Positions 56,671-64,000 of a stretch of 64,000 nt of DNA are shown in pieces. The notes beneath the pieces are model-generated. The model was not told the DNA's origin. It ran no database searches and saw nothing but the letters and a program-made list of their open reading frames with translations. The translations under genes were made by a program, and so were the position numbers. Source of the DNA: Bradyrhizobium genosp. SA-3 (lineage in GTDB: Bacteria > Pseudomonadota > Alphaproteobacteria > Rhizobiales > Xanthobacteraceae). The stretch is taken from the NCBI RefSeq assembly GCF_004212635.1, contig NZ_PSRT01000031.1, positions 1 to 64,000 on the forward strand, given 5' to 3'. The number at the start of each line of letters is the position of its first letter. Position 1 is the first letter of the stretch.

Positions 56671-57984
56671 TCAGGCCGTCGCAGGCTTGATGACCTCGGC
56701 TGGTGCAGCCAGCACCTCTTCGGTCGACACCCTGATCTCGCCGTCGAGCACACGCTTTGCCTGCCGGCGATCAATGTCGCCCTCCCAGGCCGCAATCACG
56801 ACCGTCGCAACGCAATTGCCGATCAGGTTCGAGAGCGCACGCGCCATGCCCATGAACCAGTCGACCGAGAGTACGAGCACAAGCCCGATCGCCGGAATGA
56901 CCGGAATGGCCGAGAGCGTCGCCGCCAGTACGACGATGGCGGAACCCGGCACTCCGTGGGCCCCCTTGGACGTGAGCAGGGAGACGCCCAGGATCAACAG
57001 AAGATCGGTGATCGAAAGCGGGGTATTCGTCGCCTGCGCAATGAAGACCGCTGCCAGCGTGAGATAGATCGAAAACCCGTCGAGATTGAACGAGTAACCT
57101 GTCGGAATGACGAGACCGACGGTCGAGTCCTTGATTCCGAGTGCCTCCAATTTGCGCATGACCTGCGGCAGCACGCTGTCAGATGACGCCGTGCCGAGCA
57201 CGATCATCAACTCCTCTCGCAAATAGCGGAGAAATTTGAAGATGCTGAGACCGACGAGCTGCATGATCAGGCCAAGGACGACGACCACGAAGATCGTCAC
57301 TGTGACGTAGAAAAGCAGGACCAGATAACCGAGCTGCTTGAGCGATCCGATGCCGTACTTGCCCACCGTGAATGCGATCGCGCCGAGAACACCCAGGGGC
57401 GCGAGCTTCACGATGAAGCCAATGACCTTGAAGAGGACACGGGTGATACGCTCGATCGAGTGGGCCAGAGGCTCGCCATATTCGCCCAGCAAGGCCAGAC
57501 CTGCCCCGAACATGATCGAGATCACGAGCACTTGTAAGATGTCGCCTTTGGAGAAGGCGTCCACCACAGTGGTCGGAATGATCCGGAGCAGGAAATCGAT
57601 CGTGCCCGTGACCTGGCCGACATGTTGCGTATAGGAGGCCATGGCCTTCGGATCGAGCGAGCTCGGATCGATATTCATGCCGACGCCGGGCTCGAGCGCA
57701 TAGGCCAGCAGGATGCCGAGACAGAGCGCGATCGTCGTGACAACCTCGAAGTACAGGATGGCCTTGATGCCGACGCGCCCGACCTTCCTCAAGTCGCCGG
57801 CGCCCACGATTCCCTGGACCACCACGCCGAACACCAGCGGGGCGATGACCATCTTGATGAGCTTGATAAAGCCGTCGCCGAGCGGTTTCAGCGAAACCGC
57901 GAAGTCCGGCCACGCGATCCCGAGAACGATCCCGAGAACGAGCGCGACGACGACTTGACCGAATAGCGATTTGAAGAATGACAT
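56671..57984 (-). CDS. C4-dicarboxylate/H+ symporter, DctA family
   Basis: Protein of 437 residues with about eight membrane helices and two re-entrant loops. The transport motifs TASSDSVLPQVMRKLEALGI and GYSFNLDGFSIYLTLAAVFI are those of DctA (dicarboxylate:cation symporter family). It normally takes up succinate, fumarate, malate; within this operon it may import oxalate-, tartronate- or glycerate-like acids, which is inference. ATG 57984 follows GGAGGAG. The longer frame to 58128 is not conserved. Confidence 0.9.
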   Translation of the reverse strand: MSFFKSLFGQVVVALVLGIVLGIAWPDFAVSLKPLGDGFIKLIKMVIAPLVFGVVVQGIVGAGDLRKVGRVGIKAILYFEVVTTIALCLGILLAYALEPGVGMNIDPSSLDPKAMASYTQHVGQVTGTIDFLLRIIPTTVVDAFSKGDILQVLVISIMFGAGLALLGEYGEPLAHSIERITRVLFKVIGFIVKLAPLGVLGAIAFTVGKYGIGSLKQLGYLVLLFYVTVTIFVVVVLGLIMQLVGLSIFKFLRYLREELMIVLGTASSDSVLPQVMRKLEALGIKDSTVGLVIPTGYSFNLDGFSIYLTLAAVFIAQATNTPLSITDLLLILGVSLLTSKGAHGVPGSAIVVLAATLSAIPVIPAIGLVLVLSVDWFMGMARALSNLIGNCVATVVIAAWEGDIDRRQAKRVLDGEIRVSTEEVLAAPAEVIKPATA

Positions 57985-58048
57985 CTTGGCTCCTCCCGTC
58001 CGCCTTTGTCCGATGGCGTCCATCACGCTACTGTGGCTTGTCAGTTCC

Positions 58049-58933
58049 TTAGCCGGTGCCGATCTCGTGGTTCGCCATGATCTCCAGCGCGCGCACCATG
58101 GCTGAATGATCCCACGCCGAGCCGCCATGGGCCGTGCAGGTATTGAACAGCTCCTGGCATGTCGCCGTGTTCGGCAGGCTGAGCTTCAGTGCCTTGGCGC
58201 CCTGTAGCGCGAGGTTCAGGTCCTTCTGATGCAATTCGATGCGAAAGCCCGGGTCGAATCGCCGCTGGAGCATGCGTTCGCCGTGCACCTCGAGAATTCG
58301 CGAGGCAGCGAAGCCGCCCATGAGCGCCTCGCGCACATTCGCCGGATTGGCGCCCGCTTTGGCAGCGAACAACAACGCTTCGCCGACGGCCTCGATCGTG
58401 AGCGCGACAATGATCTGGTTCGCGACTTTCGTCGTCTGGCCGTCGCCGTTGCCGCCAACGAGCGTGATATTTTTCCCCACGAGCTCGAACAGCGGCTTCA
58501 CCCGCTCGAATGTGGTCGGAGATCCTCCAACCATGATCGTCAGTGATGCCGCTTTGGCGCCAACTTCACCGCCGGAAACTGGCGCATCCAGATAGTCGCA
58601 GCCAAGCGCTTGTATCTTTTCGGCGAAACGCTTCGTCTCGAGCGGCGAGATCGAGCTCATATCGACGACGATCTTGCCCTTTGAGAGGCCTTCCGCCACG
58701 CCGCCCTTGCCGAAGAGCACGGCTTCGACGTCCGGCGTGTCCGGAACCATGGTGATGATCACATCGACCTTTCGGGCGACCTCTGCGGCCGATGCGCAGG
58801 CGGTGCCGCCGGCTGCGATGAGATCGTCTGGCACCTTTGTACGAGTGTTGAGAAATAGGTCATGACCGCCCTTGATGAGGTGCCCGGCCATTGGCGCGCC
58901 CATGATCCCGAGACCGATAAAACCCACCTTCAT
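58049..58933 (-). CDS. glxR: 2-hydroxy-3-oxopropionate (tartronate semialdehyde) reductase
   Basis: Protein of 294 residues (E. coli GlxR 292). The NAD-binding turn KVGFIGLGIMGAPMAGHLIK at residues 2-21, the substrate motif DAPVSGGEVGAKAASLTIMV and the catalytic Lys in GDGQTTKVANQIIVAL are typical of beta-hydroxyacid dehydrogenases of the GarR/GlxR branch. It reduces tartronate semialdehyde made by Gcl to D-glycerate. Its ATG overlaps the stop of hyi by four bases. Confidence 0.93.
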   Translation of the reverse strand: MKVGFIGLGIMGAPMAGHLIKGGHDLFLNTRTKVPDDLIAAGGTACASAAEVARKVDVIITMVPDTPDVEAVLFGKGGVAEGLSKGKIVVDMSSISPLETKRFAEKIQALGCDYLDAPVSGGEVGAKAASLTIMVGGSPTTFERVKPLFELVGKNITLVGGNGDGQTTKVANQIIVALTIEAVGEALLFAAKAGANPANVREALMGGFAASRILEVHGERMLQRRFDPGFRIELHQKDLNLALQGAKALKLSLPNTATCQELFNTCTAHGGSAWDHSAMVRALEIMANHEIGTG

Positions 58934-59745
58934 GTGCTGACTCCTTGTTGCGGAACATCGGATTCACGTCGCAGATAAGCCGCCGCCCAGCCGAGACCGG
59001 CCGAAGCCGTGGTCTTCGGCCTGTACTCGCAGCCGATCCAGCCCATGTATCCATCGCGGTCGAGTTGATCGAAGAGGAAGGGGTAGTTGATCTCTCCCGT
59101 TCCGGGCTCGTTGCGTCCGGGGTTATCAGCAACCTGAATGTGGGCGATGCGATCTTTCAGGCGTCGGAATGTGGCGGCGAGTTCGCCACTCATTCGCTGC
59201 TGGTGGTACAGGTCGTATTGGACGAATACGTTCCTCGACCCGACCTCATCGATGAGCGCAACCGCCTGGTCTGCATAGTTCAGCCAAAAGCCCGGAATGT
59301 CCTTATCATTGATCGGCTCGATCAGCAGACGAATGCCGGCCGCTTCCAGCTTGTCCGCCGCGAATTTCAAGTTTTCCACGAGGGTCGCGTGTACGCGATC
59401 GGGATCGGCGCCAGGCGGTGCGATCCCGGTCAGGCAATTCACCTGCGGACAGGCAAGCGCCGTCGCATATTCGATCGCGCGGCCGACGCCCTCCTGGAAT
59501 TCGCCGGTGCGATCAGGCAGGCAGGCAATGCCGCGCTCGCCGGCCTCCCAGTTGCCGGCCGGCAGGTTGTGCAGCACTTGTTTGAGCACATTTTGCTGAA
59601 GTTTTTCCGCGATCTGCTCTTTGGGGTACGCGTAAGGAAACAGGAATTCGACGGCCGCAAAGCCGTCAGCGCGAGCGGCGGCGAAGCGATCCAAGAACGG
59701 ATACTCATTGTAGAGCATCGTGAGATTAGCCGCGAATTTGGGCAT
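58930..59745 (-). CDS. hyi: Hydroxypyruvate isomerase
   Basis: Protein of 271 residues (E. coli Hyi 258). It begins MPKFAANLTMLYNEYPFLDR and contains LLIEPINDKDIPGFWLNY with the metal-binding Glu, VQYDLYHQQRMSGEL and QVADNPGRNEPGTGEINY, the Hyi signatures of the TIM-barrel AP-endonuclease 2 fold. It interconverts hydroxypyruvate and tartronate semialdehyde. ATG 59745 has GAGGACTCC upstream. It lies 20 bases after gcl, before glxR, the standard gcl-hyi-glxR order. Confidence 0.93.
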   Translation of the reverse strand: MPKFAANLTMLYNEYPFLDRFAAARADGFAAVEFLFPYAYPKEQIAEKLQQNVLKQVLHNLPAGNWEAGERGIACLPDRTGEFQEGVGRAIEYATALACPQVNCLTGIAPPGADPDRVHATLVENLKFAADKLEAAGIRLLIEPINDKDIPGFWLNYADQAVALIDEVGSRNVFVQYDLYHQQRMSGELAATFRRLKDRIAHIQVADNPGRNEPGTGEINYPFLFDQLDRDGYMGWIGCEYRPKTTASAGLGWAAAYLRRESDVPQQGVST

Positions 59746-59764
59746 GGAGTCCTCGCCTGTTTGT

Positions 59765-61540
59765 TCAGTCCAACAATGCGATTGCCGTGGGAGCGTCCGC
59801 CTTGTCTTTGGCCAATTCCTCGAACTCGGTAATTGCATTGATTTCCGTACCCATGGAGACGTTTGTGATGCGTTCGAGGATGAATTCCACCACAACCGGA
59901 ACCTTGCATTCCTCCATCCATTCCTTTGCTTGATCAAAGGCGGGCTGAATTTGCTCTGGGCGGAAAACTCGGATCGCCTTGCAGCCGAGGCCGTGGGCGA
60001 CTGCGACATGATCGACACCGTAGCCGTTGACCTCAGGCGAGTTGATGTTCTCGAACGACAGCTGCACACAGTGGTCCATATTGAAACCGCGCTGCGATTG
60101 TCGGATCAGGCCGAGGTACGAGTTGTTCACCACGACATGCAGATAGGGCAGCTTGAAATGGGCGCCAACCGCCAGCTCCTCCATCATGAATTGGAAGTCG
60201 TAATCGCCGGAGATCGCGACAATGCTTCGATCTGGATCGGCCGCTCGCACGCCTAGCGCTGCCGGAATGGTCCAGCCGAGAGGGCCTGCCTGACCGCAAT
60301 TGATCCAATGGCGCGGGTGATAGACGTGCAGGAATTGCGCGGCAGCGATCTGGGAGAGGCCAATCGTGCTGACATAGCAGGTGTTCCGGCCGAATGCCTT
60401 GTTCATCTCCTCATAGACGCGTTGCGGCTTGAGGGGCACGTCGTCAAAATGCGTGCGGCGCAGCATCGTGCGCTTGCGCTCCCGGCACTCTGCGACCCAA
60501 TTCGTCCGATCCTTGAGCTTGCCGGACGCCTTCCACTCGCGGGCGATCGCGACGAACAGCTCGAGCGCTGCTTTTGCATCCGACACGATGCCGTAATCGG
60601 GTGCGAAGACGCGGCCGATCTGGGTGGGTTCGATGTCAACGTGCACAAACGTGCGGCCCTCGGTATAGACACCGATTGAGCCGGTGTGCCGATTGGCCCA
60701 GCGATTGCCGATGCCGAGAACGAAATCTGAGGCAAGTAGCGTCGCGTTCCCGTACTGATGTGCAGTCTGTAGACCGACCATGCCGACCATCAGCGCATGG
60801 TCGTCCGGAATCGAACCCCAGCCCATGAGAGTTGGGACGACCGGGATACCCGTGATCTCGGCGAATTCGACGAGCAGCGAGCAAGCGTCCGCATTGACGA
60901 TGCCGCCGCCCGCAACAATGAGCGGTCGCTCCGATGCGTTCAGCATCGTCAGTGCTTTTTCGATCTGTGCGCGCGTGGCCTTCGGCTGATAGATTGGCAG
61001 TGGCTCGTACGTTTCGATGTCGAATTCCACCTCGCCCATCTGCACGTCGAAGGGAAGATCAATCAGCACAGGCCCGGGGCGGCCAGAGCGCATCAGGTGA
61101 AATGCCTGTTGGAAAGCCCGTGGCACAAGCGCAGGCTCCCGCACCGTGACCGCCCATTTTGTCACCGGCTTGGCGATCGACTCGATGTCTACCGCCTGAA
61201 AGTCCTCTTTGTGGAGGCGGGCGCGCGGCGCCTGTCCGGTGATGCACAGGATTGGGATGGAGTCCGCCCACGCGGAGTAGAGACCGGTGATCATATCGGT
61301 TCCAGCTGGACCCGAGGTGCCGATGCATACTCCGATGTTACCGGGCCTTGCCCGCGTGTAGCCCTCGGCCATGTGCGAGGCACCTTCGACATGCCGGGCG
61401 AGAAAGTGTTTGATCTCGTTGCGAGGGCGTAGGGCGGCGTAAAGCGGATTGATAGCAGCCCCGGGTACGCCGAAGGCGCATCGGACGCCTTCCTTCTCCA
61501 TGACGCACACCGCCGCTGCTGCCGCGGTCATCTTCGGCAT
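59765..61540 (-). CDS. gcl: Glyoxylate carboligase (tartronate-semialdehyde synthase)
   Basis: Protein of 591 residues (E. coli Gcl 593). The first third follows Gcl almost word for word: [52 protein letters not shown] and [20 protein letters not shown]. The ThDP-binding motif is [24 protein letters not shown] type. Glu is replaced in the GVPGAA loop as in other Gcl enzymes. It joins two glyoxylates to tartronate semialdehyde with CO2 release. ATG 61540 is five bases after GGAGG; ATG 61543 is possible. Confidence 0.95.
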   Translation of the reverse strand: MPKMTAAAAAVCVMEKEGVRCAFGVPGAAINPLYAALRPRNEIKHFLARHVEGASHMAEGYTRARPGNIGVCIGTSGPAGTDMITGLYSAWADSIPILCITGQAPRARLHKEDFQAVDIESIAKPVTKWAVTVREPALVPRAFQQAFHLMRSGRPGPVLIDLPFDVQMGEVEFDIETYEPLPIYQPKATRAQIEKALTMLNASERPLIVAGGGIVNADACSLLVEFAEITGIPVVPTLMGWGSIPDDHALMVGMVGLQTAHQYGNATLLASDFVLGIGNRWANRHTGSIGVYTEGRTFVHVDIEPTQIGRVFAPDYGIVSDAKAALELFVAIAREWKASGKLKDRTNWVAECRERKRTMLRRTHFDDVPLKPQRVYEEMNKAFGRNTCYVSTIGLSQIAAAQFLHVYHPRHWINCGQAGPLGWTIPAALGVRAADPDRSIVAISGDYDFQFMMEELAVGAHFKLPYLHVVVNNSYLGLIRQSQRGFNMDHCVQLSFENINSPEVNGYGVDHVAVAHGLGCKAIRVFRPEQIQPAFDQAKEWMEECKVPVVVEFILERITNVSMGTEINAITEFEELAKDKADAPTAIALLD

Positions 61541-61605
61541 CATTTCCTCCCGTTATTCGCCTCCCGTTGTTCTGGTTATGGCTGGGGCGCGACCGCGAGC
61601 ATGGC

Positions 61606-61662
61606 ACTTGACTATCAAGTCGTCTAATATATTGTTCGAATAAATCTATATGTGTGACATAT
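61606..61662. promoter_or_regulatory. Two palindromes in the gcl-lysR intergenic region
   Basis: ACTTGA-CTA-TCAAGT (61606-61620) and ATATGT-GTG-ACATAT (61648-61662) are perfect 6-bp inverted repeats, 42 bases apart centre to centre, or four helical turns. The second contains T-N11-A and ATAT-N7-ATAT, the form of a LysR-type recognition site, and lies 17 bases before the lysR start. Together they are probably the binding and activation sites of the divergent regulator. Confidence 0.7.
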
Positions 61663-61678
61663 CGTTTCTGAGGTCGAA

Positions 61679-62701
61679 GTGGAGCTTCGCCACCTTCGCT
61701 ATTTCCTCGTCGTCGCCGAGGAGTTGAGTTTTACGGCAGCGGCCACTCGGTTGCGGATCTCGCAGCCCCCGCTCAGTCAGCAGATCCAAGATCTCGAAAC
61801 TGAGTTGAAGACAGCGCTCTTTCTGCGCACCAGCCGCAAGGTCGAGCTGACGCCGGCCGGGGTTGCGTTCCTTGACCACGTACGATCGATATTGGGCCAG
61901 GTCGGGCAGGCCGTCGAACAGACCCAAGCGATCGGCTCGGGCAAGAGCGGCAAGCTTGACATCGGCGCCACCGGCTCCGTGCTGCTGGGCCCGCTCACCT
62001 CAATCATCGCCGCCTATAGCAGGCAACATCCCGAAGTAATGGTGCGGCTGCATGAGATGGCGCCGCTCGCGCAACTCGAGTCCCTGCATGCCCGAAAGAC
62101 CGACATCAGCTTTCTTCGAAGCCCGACGGAGGATCCCGAGCTCGTCACCGAAGTCGCCTGGCGGGAGCAGGTTTGGGTCGCTCTTCCAAGATGTCACCCT
62201 CTATCCAGGCGCGATCGCTTGCGTCTCGCAGATCTGCGCAATGACGACCACGTGTTTCTTCGTCTCGAGGATTCGCGATTTGCTCAGTACCTTCGCGACT
62301 GCTGTGTCGACGCGGGATTCATCCCGCGCATAAGCCAGCAAGTGGTCGAGGCCTATTCGTTGACAAGTCTTGTCGCCGGCGGTCTGGGTGTGGCGCTGGT
62401 CCCGGAGAGCGTTCGCCACCTTTCGCGACGAGGTGTCATTTATCGCCCCCTCTGTGAGCCCGCGCCGGTGGCTGACGTGAAGATGGTCTTCCGGCCCGAC
62501 GGCAATCCTGTTGTGGCAAGATTTGTCGAGCTCGCGCGCGAGCTGCTGCTAGCAGCCCCATCACTTGAGACGGTCGTAGCCCGGGACGCAAGGATTCGGG
62601 CGAACAGGAATGGTAGTGGCGACCCGCCACGTACCGGTAAGCACGAACAGGGCGTTGTTCGGGAAAAGCGACGTCGCAGTCGAGCACGAGTTAGCGAGTA
62701 G
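61679..62701 (+). CDS. LysR-type transcriptional regulator
   Basis: Protein of 340 residues. The HTH is at residues 1-60 (ELRHLRYFLVVAEELSFTAA, LRISQPPLSQQIQDLE, LFLRTSRKVELTPAG). The effector domain follows from about residue 90 (VSLVAGGLGVALVPES-like EAYSLTSLVAGGLGVALVPE). The length exceeds the usual 300 by about 40 residues; the basic tail (EKRRRSRARVSE) is not conserved and may come from loss of the original stop. GTG 61679 has GAGG at 61669-61672. It is divergent from gcl and most probably controls the glyoxylate operon. Confidence 0.92.
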   Translation: MELRHLRYFLVVAEELSFTAAATRLRISQPPLSQQIQDLETELKTALFLRTSRKVELTPAGVAFLDHVRSILGQVGQAVEQTQAIGSGKSGKLDIGATGSVLLGPLTSIIAAYSRQHPEVMVRLHEMAPLAQLESLHARKTDISFLRSPTEDPELVTEVAWREQVWVALPRCHPLSRRDRLRLADLRNDDHVFLRLEDSRFAQYLRDCCVDAGFIPRISQQVVEAYSLTSLVAGGLGVALVPESVRHLSRRGVIYRPLCEPAPVADVKMVFRPDGNPVVARFVELARELLLAAPSLETVVARDARIRANRNGSGDPPRTGKHEQGVVREKRRRSRARVSE

Positions 62702-62753
62702 CGCGAATTTGCCCGCCTTTCTACGATTTGCCGAACAGCGCGCTTGCAATGCT

Positions 62754-62831
62754 CTCCTTCATGTGGAGGATTGGAGAAGATATCGCAGGTTCGGTTGGTG
62801 TGGGGAAAAGCGGTAGCCCTCCCGAGCTACC
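62754..62831 (+). repeat. Hairpin-bearing dispersed repeat, copy 3
   Basis: The copy matches 50950-51026 closely and has the inverted repeat GGTAGC 62812-62817 and GCTACC 62826-62831 around 8 bases. It starts 53 bases after the lysR stop and lies directly before the dusA-leader repeat. The part downstream of the hairpin found in copies 1 and 2 is not conserved. Confidence 0.7.
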
Positions 62832-62898
62832 AAGGGCCGCGATCAAAAATTCGACGCTTGTCGCCAGCTAAAATTCACCTCCGTGAATGATCCTCAAT

Positions 62899-63174
62899 TT
62901 GAGTATAGCGCCACTGATGCACGTTGCGCGGGAGTAATGTGCAAGCAGGTTCTCGTGTGCACGACGTCTGCGCTGAGAATCCGAAAGCCCGATTTTCGCT
63001 TCCAATCCAGACCTATATGATCCTAGAAGACGCAATCTGCGGAAGCTTGATCGGACCAAATTCCTCAGTCGGTCCAATCACATAAAGGATCGATCGGAGC
63101 CAAAATAGATAAATGAAATGAAGGGCTTAGACTGGAACTTTGCCGTGGCACCCATGATGGATTGGACTGACCGG
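62899..63174 (+). repeat. dusA leader and first codons (att-like, copy B)
   Basis: Direct-repeat partner of 29245-29545. It contains GTGTGCAC 62955-62962, CTGAGAATCCGAA, CTCAGTCGGTCCAAT, and the dusA start. Copy B is joined to an intact dusA, so it is the functional end of the putative island. Confidence 0.8.
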
Positions 63175-64000
63175 CATTGCCGGGTGTTCCACCGTCATCT
63201 GACGCGGCGGACGCTGCTTTATACGGAGATGCTGACCACGGGCGCCATTATTCATGGCGACCGGGAGCGGCTGCTTGGGTTCGACGCGTGCGAGCATCCG
63301 GTGGCGCTTCAGCTTGGCGGGTCGGATCCGCACGAGCTCGCGCTGGCTGCGCGGATCGGCGAGGCGTTCGGTTATGACGAGATCAATCTCAATGTCGGCT
63401 GCCCGTCCGATCGCGTGAAGGATGGCTGGTTCGGCGCCTGCCTCATGGCGGAGCCGGAACTGGTCGCGAGGTGCGTCGACGCCATGAAGCGCGCGGTCGC
63501 GGTTCCCGTCACGGTGAAGTGCCGCATCGGCATCGACGACCAGGATCCTGAAGTGGCGCTCGATACGCTCGCGCGCGCGGTGGTGGCGTCCGGCAGCGAT
63601 GCGCTGATCGTGCACGCCCGCAAAGCCTGGCTCAACGGCCTGTCGCCGAAGGAGAACCGCGACGTCCCGCCGCTCGACTATGATCGCGTCTATCGGCTCA
63701 AGCGCGCGATGCCTGGTGTGCCCGTTATCATCAATGGCGGCATCCCGAGCATCGACGATGCGAAGGCGCATCTTGCCCATGTCGACGGTGTGATGCTCGG
63801 CCGCGCCGCCTATCAGGAGCCGTGGCGGCTGCTCAGCGTCGATACCGACATCTTCGGCGAGGCGGCGCCGCACGCGTCCATGCAGGACGCGCTCGAGGCG
63901 ATGATGCCCTACATCGAAGAGCAGCTCGCGCGCGGCACCCGGCTGCACGCGATCACGCGGCATTTCGTCGGCGCATTCCACGCCGTTCCCGGCGCGCGCG
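63118..64000 (+). CDS. dusA: tRNA-dihydrouridine(20/20a) synthase DusA, C terminus beyond window
   Basis: The frame has 294 codons to the window edge (DusA about 330-340). It begins MKGLDWNFAVAPMMDWTDRH from ATG 63118; starting at the ATG pair 63154 would cut the conserved FAVAP strand. FMN and substrate motifs are LYTEMLTTGAIIHGDRERLL, VALQLGGSDP, and the catalytic Cys in NLNVGCPSDRVKDGWFGA. CRIGIDDQD and VIINGGIP follow. It reduces specific uridines of tRNA D-loops using FMN and NADPH. The 5' end of dusA is a known integration target of genomic islands. Confidence 0.95.
   Translation, partial: MKGLDWNFAVAPMMDWTDRHCRVFHRHLTRRTLLYTEMLTTGAIIHGDRERLLGFDACEHPVALQLGGSDPHELALAARIGEAFGYDEINLNVGCPSDRVKDGWFGACLMAEPELVARCVDAMKRAVAVPVTVKCRIGIDDQDPEVALDTLARAVVASGSDALIVHARKAWLNGLSPKENRDVPPLDYDRVYRLKRAMPGVPVIINGGIPSIDDAKAHLAHVDGVMLGRAAYQEPWRLLSVDTDIFGEAAPHASMQDALEAMMPYIEEQLARGTRLHAITRHFVGAFHAVPGAR

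Noticed and set aside
56671-58128. 48-residue N-terminal extension of the DctA-type carrier
   Set aside because: The extension is Arg/Ser-rich and not like the family; GGAGGAG precedes ATG 57984, which gives the normal DctA N terminus.
58930-60069. N-terminal extension of hydroxypyruvate isomerase into gcl
   Set aside because: The extension is gcl sequence in another frame. The family start MPKFAANL at 59745 has a good ribosome-binding site.

Overview
The window is high-GC DNA with the gene families, dense ATGA-coupled operons and multiple solute transporters typical of a soil or plant-associated alphaproteobacterium. The order Rhizobiales, and a Bradyrhizobium-like genome in particular, is my inference from gene content (for example a DUF6894-type small protein and abundant Dpp/Liv ABC transporters). 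No rRNA, tRNA, CRISPR array, transposase or integrase gene is visible. Almost everything is transport plus amino-acid, amine or carboxylate catabolism; only dusA at the right edge is clearly a core gene.

Left part (1-29.2 kb). A truncated Rieske protein and a GNAT acetyltransferase precede ghrA, a cupin gene and a GabD-like dehydrogenase. Then come a HAD dehalogenase, a class III aminotransferase, an Lrp/AsnC regulator and a DAO-family flavin oxidase. A long plus-strand run follows: a peptide-type (Dpp) ABC transporter with fused ATPases, a second flavin oxidase, thrC, thrB, kbl and tdh (homoserine to glycine plus acetyl-CoA), a paralogous GNAT protein, a DSD1/D-threonine-aldolase-like PLP enzyme, a broken flavin oxidase, an aldehyde dehydrogenase and a further flavin oxidase. 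It ends in decayed genes at 27.8-29.2 kb.

Junction. At 29.25-29.55 kb lies a diverged copy of the dusA leader and first codons, with an in-frame stop. The intact dusA with the same leader is at 62.9-64 kb. The 33.6 kb between these direct repeats has the layout of a genomic island inserted at the 5' end of dusA, although no integrase gene is present.

Middle part (29.9-47.3 kb, minus strand). A second Dpp transporter (separate ATPases) is followed by the most unusual locus of the window: a LivK-like binding protein, a complete LivHMGF ABC transporter, two large exported proteins, a cupredoxin-like protein and an 895-residue membrane protein. These share exchangeable modules: the N half of one 788-residue exported protein exists separately as a 379-residue protein, and its C half (solute-binding family 5-like) is fused to a membrane domain of about ten helices. 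The substrate is unknown.

Right part (47.6-63 kb). A decayed gene, a D-glutamate cyclase-like gene and a Rossmann-fold gene on the plus strand precede a minus-strand catabolic operon: gcl, hyi, glxR, a DctA-type carrier, an orphan family 3 binding protein, a frameshifted glycerate kinase, an N-carbamoyl/allantoate amidohydrolase and an M20 hydrolase. A divergent LysR gene and two perfect palindromes lie upstream of gcl. The operon converts glyoxylate to glycerate, with amidohydrolases as plausible feeders. A hairpin-bearing repeat of 75-135 bases occurs at 29.8, 51.0 and 62.8 kb.
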